This document shows positions 25,579 through 34,437 of a stretch of DNA of 64,000 nucleotides, in pieces. Numbering within the stretch: the stretch's first letter is position 1; each line of letters opens with the position of its first letter. This DNA comes from Falsiruegeria mediterranea M17 (GTDB taxonomy: Bacteria > Pseudomonadota > Alphaproteobacteria > Rhodobacterales > Rhodobacteraceae), in the NCBI RefSeq assembly GCF_900302455.1, contig NZ_ONZG01000005.1, positions 310,001-374,000 on the forward strand. The letters are read 5' to 3'. The position numbers were made by a program, and so were the translations under genes. Under the pieces are notes generated by a model. It worked only from the letters and a program-made list of their open reading frames with translations, was not told the origin of the DNA and ran no database searches.

Positions 25579-27105
25579 TCAGCTTTCCATCAGATCGTTG
25601 ACGCGCAGCAGGAAGACCGCGTGATAGGCTTCTTTGATGTCCGTGTATTCCCGGTCATCGACGACGCGCGGCGGGCGGCCACGCTCGCCAGAAATCGCCA
25701 TGATGCGAAAGCGCTCTTCGGCCGGTTTCATTCGATGGATGACGTATTTGTCCGCCATCTCGCCCCTTCGGAAATAGTTCAGCACCCGTGCGAGCCCGTC
25801 CGAGTGATGACCCAACGGATCCTTCTTGTGCTCGGCGATCAGGTCCGGCGTAATCAACTGCTTCAGTCGATCCCTCAGGCGTTTGTTGAAACGCCGATAG
25901 TAGAGTTCCTGTTTGTCATGCACTTCGGTGGCTTCTTCGGGCATGGCTTCGCCCCCTTTTTCGGTGCGGCGGGCGCGGGCCTCGCCGGATTTGCGGTTTC
26001 TGAAATCCCGGAATTGCGCACGTGCGCCGGTCAACCCTTCACGGGCAAAGATCGTCACGCCAATCATGCAAAGCGCGACAAGGATGATGCGCGGAGGGCC
26101 AAGTTCGATCAGGCCCTTGTCGATAAACGTCACGATGGCGGCGCCCAGGACTGCGCCCTCTGCCCGGCCCAACCCGCCAATGACCATCATCGCAAAGAGC
26201 AGCAACATGGTGTCGAGTGAAAAGATTTGTGGCGAAATGGAGCCGAAATACATCGCGTAAAAGGCGCCGACCGCACCAAGGGCCGCGGAACTGATCAGAA
26301 AAACCATCAATCGCGCGCGACGGAAATCGATGCCAACCGCTTCGGCAAAAGCCTCGTCCTCGCGGCTGGCACGCGCCACACGCAGAAGCATGCCAAGCCG
26401 TTCAGAATTTACCAGCCGCCACACCAACAACGCACCAAGGAGCAAGACGAAAGCCCCGGCAAAACCCAAGAGCAGGCCGGGACGCTGCAGAAACCAGTCT
26501 TCGGGGATGAACCCATCCACGTTCGTGATCGCGCCACCGGATGCGGTGAGCGCACGCAGCTGCAGAATGAAAACGCGGCAGATTTCCGCGACGCCCATAG
26601 TCAAAAGCGCATAGTATAGGCCGTCAAGGCGTGTCGACGGGGCCGCCAGGATTGCGCCGAAAACCAACCCAGTCAAAGGGCCGATCAGGAACATCAGCGG
26701 CCAAGGCACCCCCAGATAGACGTTGCAGGCCGCCGCGACGTATCCAGCTGCACCAACAACCGCGAGCGTGGCCAGGGAAAAGATGCCGGCAGTGCCGACG
26801 ATCAGCGTCCAGAGAACGTTGATCGCCGCATAGATGCAAAAGATTGTCACCACCCCGATCATGGTGTTTGACAGGAAGGGCGTGACCAGAACAACCGCAC
26901 CCAGCCCAAGCGTCCACCAAAGCGGCATCTTGTCTGCCAAAACGCGTTCGCGGGTCAGGGATTTATCGTTGTGAACATCGCGCCATTTCAGCCAATGCCG
27001 CTTGGTCCCGGGCACGCGGCGGCGGCGACGCTCGGTATCGCCATCCGGCTTGCCCCGCCACTCCCACGGTCTGCGACCGACCTTGTGAAAAACCTTATCG
27101 TTCAT
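25579..27105 (-). CDS. LivM-type ABC permease fused to DMFase small subunit (DmfA1)
   Basis: A single 508-codon frame. Residues about 60-375 form a branched-chain-type permease of the LivM/UrtC family (GTAGIFSLATLAVVGAAGY, GLYYALLTMGVAEICR, MMVIGGLGRAEGAVLGA). A charged linker (FRNRKSGEARARRTEKGGEA) leads to residues 388-508. These match the roughly 130-residue DMFase small subunit: HNYFR-like LNYFRRGEM, a central RI core and the terminal KEAYHAVFLLRVNDL. There is no stop between the parts. An internal ATG at 25944 is preceded by AAGGGGG at eight bases, so free small subunit could also be made. It overlaps livH by four bases. Confidence 0.85.
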   Translation of the reverse strand: MNDKVFHKVGRRPWEWRGKPDGDTERRRRRVPGTKRHWLKWRDVHNDKSLTRERVLADKMPLWWTLGLGAVVLVTPFLSNTMIGVVTIFCIYAAINVLWTLIVGTAGIFSLATLAVVGAAGYVAAACNVYLGVPWPLMFLIGPLTGLVFGAILAAPSTRLDGLYYALLTMGVAEICRVFILQLRALTASGGAITNVDGFIPEDWFLQRPGLLLGFAGAFVLLLGALLVWRLVNSERLGMLLRVARASREDEAFAEAVGIDFRRARLMVFLISSAALGAVGAFYAMYFGSISPQIFSLDTMLLLFAMMVIGGLGRAEGAVLGAAIVTFIDKGLIELGPPRIILVALCMIGVTIFAREGLTGARAQFRDFRNRKSGEARARRTEKGGEAMPEEATEVHDKQELYYRRFNKRLRDRLKQLITPDLIAEHKKDPLGHHSDGLARVLNYFRRGEMADKYVIHRMKPAEERFRIMAISGERGRPPRVVDDREYTDIKEAYHAVFLLRVNDLMES

Positions 27106-28028
27106 TCTCTTGTGTCATCCAACAGGCCGCCGATGCCGCGCGGGCGGATCACCAAAACAGCGATGATGAAAATAAACGTGCCAAACAGCACGTAGCGTTG
27201 TCCCAGGAACGGAACCGCGCCAATGATGGCTTCCAGAAAACCGACCAGAAGTGCGGCAATCAACGCGCCGGACACCGACCCCAACCCGCCCAACAGCGCA
27301 ATTGTCAGCCCTTTGACCAACGGGATGGTTCCAGAGGTGGGGCTGACAAAAATCGTTTGGCTCAGCAGGGCGGCGGCCATTCCCGCCAGTGCTCCGGTCA
27401 GCATCAAGACAGGCAGGGCCGTGGCCTGGCGCGAGATGCCGGAATACGCCGCACCTTCGGCGTTCTGCATCATCGCGCGAACTTCCAAACCTTTGCGAGA
27501 ATACCGCAGCCAGGCCAGCGTGAGTGCCATGATCAGGGTGGCCCCGATGATCGTGCCAGCCTGATCATATCTGATACGGGTGCCAAGTACCTCCCACCGG
27601 CCAAACCCAAAGATCTTGGGCAATCCCTGATTGCGCGGCCCAAAGTACCATAGCAGCGTTTGCACGGTGGCGATGTTCAGGCCCAGCGTGATGATCAGGG
27701 CGCGCACCTGAAAGTTCGGCTTGTCATGTATGGGCAGAAACGCCAGCAGATAGATAACCAAACCGCAGAGCGCGCCTGCGATCAGCGCCGACGCCACCAA
27801 CGCGCCGGCCAGTGCCAACGTCGCCATTGCCGATGTCCCGAAAGCCCCTGCAATGACTGGCTTCATGGCTCCGGTGAAAATCCATGCGGCATACCCCGAC
27901 ACGGCAAAGGTGGCGCCATGGGCCATGTTGATAACCCCCACGGATGACCACAGGATCGAAATACCCACGGCCATCAGCGCATAGATCGCGGCAAGGTTCA
28001 TGGCATATACAACCAGTCCAAGATCCAT
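27102..28028 (-). CDS. branched-chain-type ABC permease (LivH/UrtB-like)
   Basis: A 308-residue inner-membrane permease with eight or so helices and LivH motifs: YALMAVGISILWSSVGVINM, AHGATF, and the C-terminal GGLGSVSGALIAALLVG. It overlaps the preceding LivF gene by one base and the next permease fusion gene by four. Its operon with DMFase suggests import of DMF or a related short amide rather than an amino acid; amide and urea importers of this family are known. Confidence 0.88.
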   Translation of the reverse strand: MDLGLVVYAMNLAAIYALMAVGISILWSSVGVINMAHGATFAVSGYAAWIFTGAMKPVIAGAFGTSAMATLALAGALVASALIAGALCGLVIYLLAFLPIHDKPNFQVRALIITLGLNIATVQTLLWYFGPRNQGLPKIFGFGRWEVLGTRIRYDQAGTIIGATLIMALTLAWLRYSRKGLEVRAMMQNAEGAAYSGISRQATALPVLMLTGALAGMAAALLSQTIFVSPTSGTIPLVKGLTIALLGGLGSVSGALIAALLVGFLEAIIGAVPFLGQRYVLFGTFIFIIAVLVIRPRGIGGLLDDTRE

Positions 28029-28723
28029 CAGCCCAACCCCACGTGCCCGACGTCACCGCGCATGCGGCCTGCATGCATGCCGATTACCCGATCGCAACGG
28101 CCGGTCAGCAGCGCGACGTTCTGCTCGGCAATGATCATCGCGCCCTCTACAGGCAGGTCCCAAAGCGCGGTCATCACCCGTTCGGAAATTTTCGGCGCCA
28201 GTCCCAGCGACGGCTCATCAACAAGATAAAGACGCGCCTCGACCATCAGCATCCGACCTATGGAAACCATGCGTCTCTCGCCGCCGGACAACTTGCCGAC
28301 CAGCGCGTGTTCCAGCGGACGAAGGGGGGGGAAAATATCGAAAATGCGCTCGATCCGTTCCTGGCGCGTGCGCCAGGCCGTTTTGGTGTGGGCGCCGCAT
28401 TCCAGATGCTTGCGCACCGAAAGACCGGGAAAAATTGCATCCCCCTGCGGAGCCACGCCAATACCGCGCCGCACCAGCCCCGACGTGCGTCGGCCAGCCC
28501 CCAAAGAGCGCGTGCCACCGATCTCGGCGCCATCAAGCTTGATGGAGCCCTGCTGCCAGGACGTCATATGGGTGAGCGCCCGCATCAATGTTGTTTTGCC
28601 ATGTCCGTTGAGCCCCACGAGCCCCAAGCGTTCCCCTGCCCGCACGGTCAGATCGACCTCGTGCAGGACACGCAACGGGCCATACCCGGCCGAGAGTTGC
28701 TGGACTTCCAAAAGCTCAGGCAT
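28028..28723 (-). CDS. branched-chain-type ABC ATPase (LivF/UrtE-like)
   Basis: A 231-residue ATPase starting at the ATG at 28723, which overlaps the end of LivG by eight bases. Walker A is GLNGHGKTT, the signature is LSGGERRMVSIGR, and Walker B is LYLVDEPSLGLAP, all LivF-type. The Walker A has His at a position that is usually Ala in this family. It powers the importer from the cytoplasmic face. Confidence 0.88.
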   Translation of the reverse strand: MPELLEVQQLSAGYGPLRVLHEVDLTVRAGERLGLVGLNGHGKTTLMRALTHMTSWQQGSIKLDGAEIGGTRSLGAGRRTSGLVRRGIGVAPQGDAIFPGLSVRKHLECGAHTKTAWRTRQERIERIFDIFPPLRPLEHALVGKLSGGERRMVSIGRMLMVEARLYLVDEPSLGLAPKISERVMTALWDLPVEGAMIIAEQNVALLTGRCDRVIGMHAGRMRGDVGHVGLG

Positions 28724-29429
28724 CGGGAGTCTCGAAGTAGGCTTCTCTGACCGCCGGATCATCAAAGACAGTCAGCGGGTCGCCTGTTGCGATGACACGA
28801 CCCAGGTCCAACACCACACAATCGTCTGCCACAGCCGCCAGCAGTTCCAACCTGTGTTCGATCAGTATGACGGCCATGGCGTATTCATCCACCAGCCGCC
28901 GCATGATCAGGTCCAGCTCGTCAATCTCGGCGTTGATCAAACCTGACGCAGGTTCATCCATCAGCAGCACCCGGGGACGTCGCATCACCAGACACGCCAG
29001 AAGCAGTTTGCGCCGGTCAAAGGTACCAAGAGAGGCCGCAGGCGTTTCCCATGACACCTCAAGATGCACCAACCGGGCTGCCCATTCGGCGTCATGTTTG
29101 CTCAGATAGGGACGGTGCGACTTGCGCGCGGCGCGAAAAGCCTCGCCAACGGTCAGTGTCGAAGGCACCACCGGGCTTTGAAACGTCCGCGCAAGACCCG
29201 CGCGGGCCCGGTTGTGGAACGGCAACCGCGTCAGATCCTCGCCATCCAGCACAACACTTCCCTGTTCCGGCGTGTAGCGTCCGGACATCACTTCGAACAG
29301 CGATGTTTTACCGGCGCCATTTGGTCCCACAAGGCCGTTGATCCGACCAGGTTCCGCACTGCAGTTCACCTTATCCAGGATGCGCCTGCCCCCAAAGGAC
29401 AGACACACCCCTTCGCATCCGAAAAACAT
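28716..29429 (-). CDS. branched-chain-type ABC ATPase (LivG/UrtD-like)
   Basis: A 237-residue ATPase with Walker A GPNGAGKTS and Walker B VLLMDEPASGL. The usual ABC signature LSGGQ is replaced by LGTFDRRKLLLA: the central Ser-Gly-Gly is lost, which could lower or remove activity at one of the two ATP sites. The frame is intact and the rest looks normal. It starts seven bases after the binding-protein stop. An ATG 20 codons upstream lies inside that gene and is less likely. Confidence 0.85.
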   Translation of the reverse strand: MFFGCEGVCLSFGGRRILDKVNCSAEPGRINGLVGPNGAGKTSLFEVMSGRYTPEQGSVVLDGEDLTRLPFHNRARAGLARTFQSPVVPSTLTVGEAFRAARKSHRPYLSKHDAEWAARLVHLEVSWETPAASLGTFDRRKLLLACLVMRRPRVLLMDEPASGLINAEIDELDLIMRRLVDEYAMAVILIEHRLELLAAVADDCVVLDLGRVIATGDPLTVFDDPAVREAYFETPDA

Positions 29430-29436
29430 CGCGGTC

Positions 29437-30699
29437 TCACCACCAAGGGGGTGCCGCAAAAGGCACTTCGGCCAGTGCTGCGGGAGCAATGATGCGATGC
29501 TCGTTGTTCTGCACCTGGAAGAACAAATGGGCCTGCCCCTCTTCGAGGGTGTCGGTCATGTTTGGATAGGAAATGCCAGAGTTGGTTTCCGGGTCAAAGC
29601 GGTAGAATCCGTTCACACCCCGGTATTCAGTGTTGCGGATTGCATCACCCACGGCGTCGAAATTGTCTGGATCCCCAACCTCTTCCCAGGCCTTGGCCAG
29701 GATATGAACCGCATCATAGCCGCCGCCGGTGTAGACCATTCCCATGGTGCCCGGGAACTTTGCCCGATACCGTTCGCGAAAGGCGGCGCCCATTTCGTCG
29801 GCATAGACACCATAAACAGTGCCCCACACCATCCCCTCACCGGCCCCTTGCGCCAAGTCGAGGAATTCCGGCTGAGACGGCCCATACTGCAGGTAAACGA
29901 TGGAACCGGGAACCGGATCAAAGGCGTATTGCTGCGCAAAGGCTGCAAGTTCGGCGGCGACCCAATGATCGATCATGATCGCAGCGGCGTCAGTGTCCTG
30001 CAGAGCGCGGATCACCGGCGCCCAATCCTGAACCGGGAACTGGATGTCGGTCACCGCACCAACTTCCCACGCCCCGTTCGTCTTGGCGATCTGGTCCTGT
30101 GTCGCCTGGCTGATCAGTTGGGTATAGCTGATCTGGCCCTGAACGATGTGCACCTTGTTGTTTTTGGGCGTCCACTGGCCTGACGAGACCATGTCCTGAA
30201 GAAACCGAACAAAACCGGTGCCGTAGTAGATCTCCGGCACATCAAGCTGAAAGATGTTGCGGTACTTCTCCTTGTCGCCCTGATAGAGGTCCACGTTCAA
30301 CGAAGACGTGTTGCCGTGCACATAAGGAATACCCGATGGGGCGGCCGCATCCATCGCAGGCGGCGGGATGATGGTAAAAGCCGAGGCAAGCGCGTGGCTG
30401 CCCCCTTCGATCAGCGACTGAAAGCCTGCCACGTTCCCTTCGGGCGAAAGCATGTCCAGATCAATGATCTTGGCTTCCAGCTGGCGCCCCAGCACTCCGC
30501 CATCCGCGTTGATCTCCTCGATCGCCATTTGGACACCATTGGTCCAATCCTGGTGATCCGCCACACCGACCGGTCCGGACTGTGCTGCGGGCACGCCAAT
30601 TACGATGTTCTCTGCCGCCGCTGGTGCGGTTGCAAGGCCCAGGGTGAGCGACGCGGCGATTGCGATTTTTGCGTAGGTTCTTCTGGTTATGTTGACCAT
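29437..30699 (-). CDS. periplasmic substrate-binding protein of the DMFase operon
   Basis: A 420-residue type-I periplasmic binding protein of the Liv/Urt/AmiC group. The ATG at 30699 follows GGAGGAA; the signal peptide ends APAAAE. Motifs include IGVPAAQSGPVGVADHQ, GVQMAIEEINADGGVLG and GTVYGVYADEMGAAF. First gene of a seven-gene operon with the importer, both DMFase subunits and the LuxR regulator; ligand presumably DMF or another short amide. Confidence 0.88.
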   Translation of the reverse strand: MVNITRRTYAKIAIAASLTLGLATAPAAAENIVIGVPAAQSGPVGVADHQDWTNGVQMAIEEINADGGVLGRQLEAKIIDLDMLSPEGNVAGFQSLIEGGSHALASAFTIIPPPAMDAAAPSGIPYVHGNTSSLNVDLYQGDKEKYRNIFQLDVPEIYYGTGFVRFLQDMVSSGQWTPKNNKVHIVQGQISYTQLISQATQDQIAKTNGAWEVGAVTDIQFPVQDWAPVIRALQDTDAAAIMIDHWVAAELAAFAQQYAFDPVPGSIVYLQYGPSQPEFLDLAQGAGEGMVWGTVYGVYADEMGAAFRERYRAKFPGTMGMVYTGGGYDAVHILAKAWEEVGDPDNFDAVGDAIRNTEYRGVNGFYRFDPETNSGISYPNMTDTLEEGQAHLFFQVQNNEHRIIAPAALAEVPFAAPPWW

Positions 30700-30755
30700 C
30701 TTTTCCTCCGGAGAAATGCTGTGCCGTAGTGTGCAGACCAAGGAGAAAACCTGTC

Positions 30756-30775
30756 CATAGTGCAAATGACCTATG
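30756..30775. promoter_or_regulatory. 20-bp inverted repeat upstream of the DMFase operon
   Basis: CATAG and CTATG flank ten bases, centred 67 bp before the first start codon. The 20-bp span matches the usual footprint of LuxR-type dimers, and a LuxR-type gene ends this operon. Arms are only five bases, so the call is tentative. Confidence 0.4.
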
Positions 30776-31022
30776 AACAACCGCCCCCATTGCACCCATC
30801 AGAGTCCACAAATCCGGTCATTGTCCCGGCGTCCTGGAAACCGGATTTCTCGTTGTATTGATGGCAAGCACGCCTCGACCGAAGACGTGCGAAATGACGT
30901 CATTTCCAAATGGATTCAGACAGATAAAAGACTGATCCAAGTTCGACCTGCCAGTGAGTCACCGCACCTATTCGATAACAATGAAAAGCTGATTTTACCC
31001 CCTGGAGCTTGTGATGCGCCCG

Positions 31023-31040
31023 CCGCTTTCCGGAAAGCGG
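31023..31040. promoter_or_regulatory. perfect 18-bp palindrome
   Basis: CCGCTTTCC followed immediately by GGAAAGCGG, an unspaced perfect palindrome 160 bases beyond the protease stop. It is too tight for a terminator loop and looks more like a protein-binding site. Confidence 0.4.
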
Positions 31041-31198
31041 ATGGTTGTTTTGAGTCATCGCGTTTTGCCTCGACCAGGCGGGAACCTCGTCGAGGCAACA
31101 GGGAGCGCTCGGACAATTCGAAAGCCATCCTCCGCCAAAAGCACCCAAAACAGCCCGCCCAATTCGCCACGAACGAGGCCGGGAAATGGTCAACTTTG

Positions 31199-33223
31199 CT
31201 AGCCCTGCTTGGGGCCCACCGTCCATTCGACCGGGATCGAGATACCGCCCTGCCCCATCCGTGTATGTGCCGGTTTGTCGGCCAAATCAAATGGCGCCTC
31301 CTGGACTGCATGTGCAAGCCATTCACGGGCACTGTGTTCGCAATTTCCAATATGCTCGGATGCAAGTCGCGCGACCCGAGGTGCCGCGACACTTGTCCCG
31401 TTGAGACGAACATAAGACCCACATCGGGAACCCGCGCTGAGCACGCCCCATATGACATCGGATTGGTCCGCTTTGGCCGCAGCATCCGGACCTTCACGAA
31501 AGGGCGTGGGCGACATTGGAGTTTCCGTAAGCGGGCCTGCTGCGGAATAATCCGAAAGCTGACGGCTTTGTTCTGTGTAGGCCGCGACGACCATGGGAGA
31601 GCTGCCATCGGCAAATCCGCTTAACGTTCCTGATCGCCTCACCGGGCAGATGTCGTCCGGGGGATCAACTGGCAAAGGCCTGCCAAAGGGGCCAAAGCGC
31701 TGATAATCGCCGTTGTCAAAGTAGGACTGACGCCCCCCGGGCCGATAGCCCGGCAGGGTTTGATCCCGACGTATCCAGACCTCGATCTTCTTATCTGGTG
31801 AAAGCTCGCGTTGTTTTGCCGTGATTTTCCAACGGCCGGACGGCGCAAGAGCGCGATCCCCGGACAAGCTTGCGGTTGGCTCGATTGCCAATGTGATCAC
31901 TCCACGGGCCGTTGGGGCCGGTTCATAAGTGTAGAGCAGTGTCGCGACCACTTGGCCCTTTCTGTCACGCAGAGTTTGCTTTTGCCCCTTTTTCGCGTCC
32001 ACGGTCGCGCTTTCAGGTCCAAATGGCGGCGTGACGGTGACGGACACAAAGTCCCGAGGTGTCTTGGCCTTCGAATACGGCATCCAGAATTCGACATGGC
32101 TGGCCGTCATGTCGTCTGGCAACACCCGCAGAGACAGTTCAATTTCGCTGCGGTCTGTTTCTGCGAAAGCGATGACCCCATGAGACCGGGCCAGATTGCC
32201 ATTGCCCGCAGGCAAGGTCATCCAGCGTTTTTGCGCGGGATCGGCGGCCAGAAACTGTTCGAACAGCCGTGACACTTCATCCGTCCCGTCGTGCGGACCA
32301 GAGAAGTTGCCGTAAGAGAAATTGAGGACAAAGGGCACCGGTCGCCCCCCGGATTGAAAGCGTGATGCGCGCTTGCTCAGCATCTGAAGAGCAAGGCACA
32401 GTGACGGCAGCAAGCTGATGCCCGAGGTGTCTTCGACCACGCGTGGCGGCAGCACAGCGCAGATGATTGGCCGTGTGGTGACGTCGGCAACCGGCGCATA
32501 TCCGGTGCTGAGCCCCATCACATGAGTCCCGTGCGAGCGTTGCAACGACAGCGGCGAGAACTTACCCGCACCAAGATCGATTTGCCCGGTTTCCGTATAG
32601 AACTGTTCCTCATCCAGGAAACCGGACCAGGTCAGCGCCTGCAACAGGCTGTCGATCTGGCGAGCGTTCCAGGCACGGCCTTGCGACGTATGGACGTCCC
32701 TCAGGTCGGGCGGCGTTGGGAGGATCGCGCAATAATCCACGCGCGTCGATCCATTGCCTTTTCGAAACAACTCATGCGCGATGCCCAAGCCATCGTCGAT
32801 CATGCCGGTGACGACGGTATCGACCGCGACCTCGGCAACGGGAACGGTTTGCGGTTCGGCATCGACGTTCAGCCAGTCGGCAGGCGTCACGAGCCCCAAA
32901 TGAACGTTTACGACACCATAGCCGTTTCCGTGCCGGTTCAGGACGTCGACCAGCGCACGGCGCGCAAATATCGCCACGAACTGCCGTTCAGGTCGCGCCG
33001 CACGGTCGTTGGCGTCATACGCCGCAGGGACCAACAGATCCTGCGGGAAATCCTGCGCAACTGCCTGTTGGAATTCGGCGATGCTCGTCTGATCCAACTC
33101 GATCATGGCAGACCACCACGCCGTGTCGGGCACCGAAGACACACCATAGGTCAGTCGCGTAAAGGTCACGGCGTCAATCGGCGCAGGGCCATCTCCAGCT
33201 TCCGGTATCCAGTCATAAGTCAT
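31199..33223 (-). CDS. subtilisin-like (S8) serine protease
   Basis: A 674-residue S8 family peptidase. The triad is visible: Asp143 (GMIDDGLGIAH), His231 (SHGTHVMG) and Ser611 (LNGTSVAAP), with the oxyanion Asn in LPAGNGN. About 150 residues between His and Ser form an inserted beta-rich domain (SEIELSLRVLPDDMTASHVEF and following), longer than in simple subtilisins. There is no signal peptide or obvious propeptide. It starts 11 bases after the PAP2-type gene and is the last gene of a four-gene operon of unknown purpose. It could process or degrade partner proteins of the cluster. Confidence 0.88.
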   Translation of the reverse strand: MTYDWIPEAGDGPAPIDAVTFTRLTYGVSSVPDTAWWSAMIELDQTSIAEFQQAVAQDFPQDLLVPAAYDANDRAARPERQFVAIFARRALVDVLNRHGNGYGVVNVHLGLVTPADWLNVDAEPQTVPVAEVAVDTVVTGMIDDGLGIAHELFRKGNGSTRVDYCAILPTPPDLRDVHTSQGRAWNARQIDSLLQALTWSGFLDEEQFYTETGQIDLGAGKFSPLSLQRSHGTHVMGLSTGYAPVADVTTRPIICAVLPPRVVEDTSGISLLPSLCLALQMLSKRASRFQSGGRPVPFVLNFSYGNFSGPHDGTDEVSRLFEQFLAADPAQKRWMTLPAGNGNLARSHGVIAFAETDRSEIELSLRVLPDDMTASHVEFWMPYSKAKTPRDFVSVTVTPPFGPESATVDAKKGQKQTLRDRKGQVVATLLYTYEPAPTARGVITLAIEPTASLSGDRALAPSGRWKITAKQRELSPDKKIEVWIRRDQTLPGYRPGGRQSYFDNGDYQRFGPFGRPLPVDPPDDICPVRRSGTLSGFADGSSPMVVAAYTEQSRQLSDYSAAGPLTETPMSPTPFREGPDAAAKADQSDVIWGVLSAGSRCGSYVRLNGTSVAAPRVARLASEHIGNCEHSAREWLAHAVQEAPFDLADKPAHTRMGQGGISIPVEWTVGPKQG

Positions 33224-33234
33224 CAGGACACCCC

Positions 33235-34419
33235 TTAAGTAGTGGGATCAAAATCGACCCACTCCTCTTGCGCCTTGTTCCACAGCCAGGCCAGCGCCGG
33301 CGCCTTGCTGCCCTCGGGTCTGCGCTGTTTGGCCTTGGCCCAAACGCCATCTGGGCCTTCGGTCTCGACCCTTTGGTGATCATTGGCGGCCACATACAGG
33401 CCATGCCAGTCAAAGTCGCTGGATGGGCTGTAGCACAACCCGTTAAACCTGGAGGTGGTCCAGCCTCCGCCCGTACACTGCCCGTGAACAAACTCGGCCA
33501 GCGTCAGTCCCAGAACCGCCCCAGCGGCGCTGTCCACAGGGAAATGCACCCCGGCGACCGTGCGGTTGACGGCGATGCGTGAGGCCAGGCGCATCAGCAT
33601 CTCGCCCCAATGTCCACCCGCTTCATACTGCGGCGTGCCGGAATGCAGCATCAGCTTCCAGATCAATCGGGCTGTAACGAAAGCCTCGGTCGCATGACCG
33701 CTTGGCAGCGATCCATGGGTCGGGGTCTGGATCATCGGCTGCACCTGGGGGGACAGTTCGATGGGGCGTTTCACGGCCAACGCATATTTCATCTGCTGTT
33801 CACAGTAGTTGGTGAACCGCAATGCCGTTGCCAACAGTTCCAGCGTGTAAGGCGTGCGCGCCGGGTCGATAAAGGAAATGGTTTGGTAGAACGGGATCGG
33901 GGCCGCGATTTGCGACAGGATTTCAGCCCCGCGATCCTGCCGAATATCGGCATAGCCCGTCAGAAAGCCCAACTGTTTTTCGAAAACGTCCTGACGCGGG
34001 GCCGTCATCTCGACCATCTCGCGGTATTTGAAGCTTGGGCGGGCGGCGTCTTGATCGCCACCAACACGACGCCACAGAGTTGCCGTTGCGGTCTCGTCCA
34101 CCGTCACCGACATCTCGACCTTCGAATTGAGCTCAAATGCAAAGATCGCCGCCCGTACCTCGCGCGACAGGCGCTTGAGGTTTTGCACATCATTTGGAAC
34201 GCCCGGACGCGCCGCAGGCAGGTGTTCCAGCGGGGCGCCAACGATGCCGTCGCGGGTTGTCACCAGTGCCTCGGCCGCGACCGGGCTTTCGGGCAATCCA
34301 TACGCACCATAGGCGCCATACGCCCCATATGCACCGTAGGCCCCGCTGTATCCATAGGCCCCGTACGCACCATAGGCTCCATATGCCCCCTGAGGGGTTC
34401 CGAAAAATTCCGCGGTCAT
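33235..34419 (-). CDS. PAP2/vanadium-haloperoxidase-fold enzyme with Gly-Ala-Tyr repeat
   Basis: A 394-residue protein. Residues about 12-41 consist almost wholly of Gly-Ala-Tyr triplets (GAYGAYGAYGAYG, a GYSG break, then more). The C-terminal half has the three acid-phosphatase/vanadium-haloperoxidase motifs: KxxxxxxRP (KYALAVKRP), PSGH (SLPSGHATEAF) and a NRTVAGVHFPVD block equivalent to SR-x5-H-x3-D. It could be a lipid or phosphate phosphatase or an oxidative halogenase. No signal peptide. It lies between the TPR regulator and the protease. The Tyr-rich tail resembles no targeting signal I know. Confidence 0.85.
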   Translation of the reverse strand: MTAEFFGTPQGAYGAYGAYGAYGYSGAYGAYGAYGAYGAYGLPESPVAAEALVTTRDGIVGAPLEHLPAARPGVPNDVQNLKRLSREVRAAIFAFELNSKVEMSVTVDETATATLWRRVGGDQDAARPSFKYREMVEMTAPRQDVFEKQLGFLTGYADIRQDRGAEILSQIAAPIPFYQTISFIDPARTPYTLELLATALRFTNYCEQQMKYALAVKRPIELSPQVQPMIQTPTHGSLPSGHATEAFVTARLIWKLMLHSGTPQYEAGGHWGEMLMRLASRIAVNRTVAGVHFPVDSAAGAVLGLTLAEFVHGQCTGGGWTTSRFNGLCYSPSSDFDWHGLYVAANDHQRVETEGPDGVWAKAKQRRPEGSKAPALAWLWNKAQEEWVDFDPTT

Positions 34420-34437
34420 GTGAGACCTCCCTTATTG

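Larger units (their letters stand above)
30700..31198. other. intergenic region before the DMFase operon
   Basis: About 500 bases between the DMFase operon start and the end of the protease gene, transcribed in the same direction. It holds the presumed DMFase operon promoter, the 20-bp inverted repeat and an 18-bp palindrome. No convincing gene. Confidence 0.55.

Noticed and set aside
30900-31226. 108-codon minus-strand frame upstream of the protease end
   Set aside because: No ribosome site, random composition, and it overlaps the protease C-terminus in another frame.
34295-34390. 9-bp repeat considered as a non-coding satellite
   Set aside because: It lies in the frame of the PAP2-type gene and encodes GAY triplets continuous with the rest of the protein.
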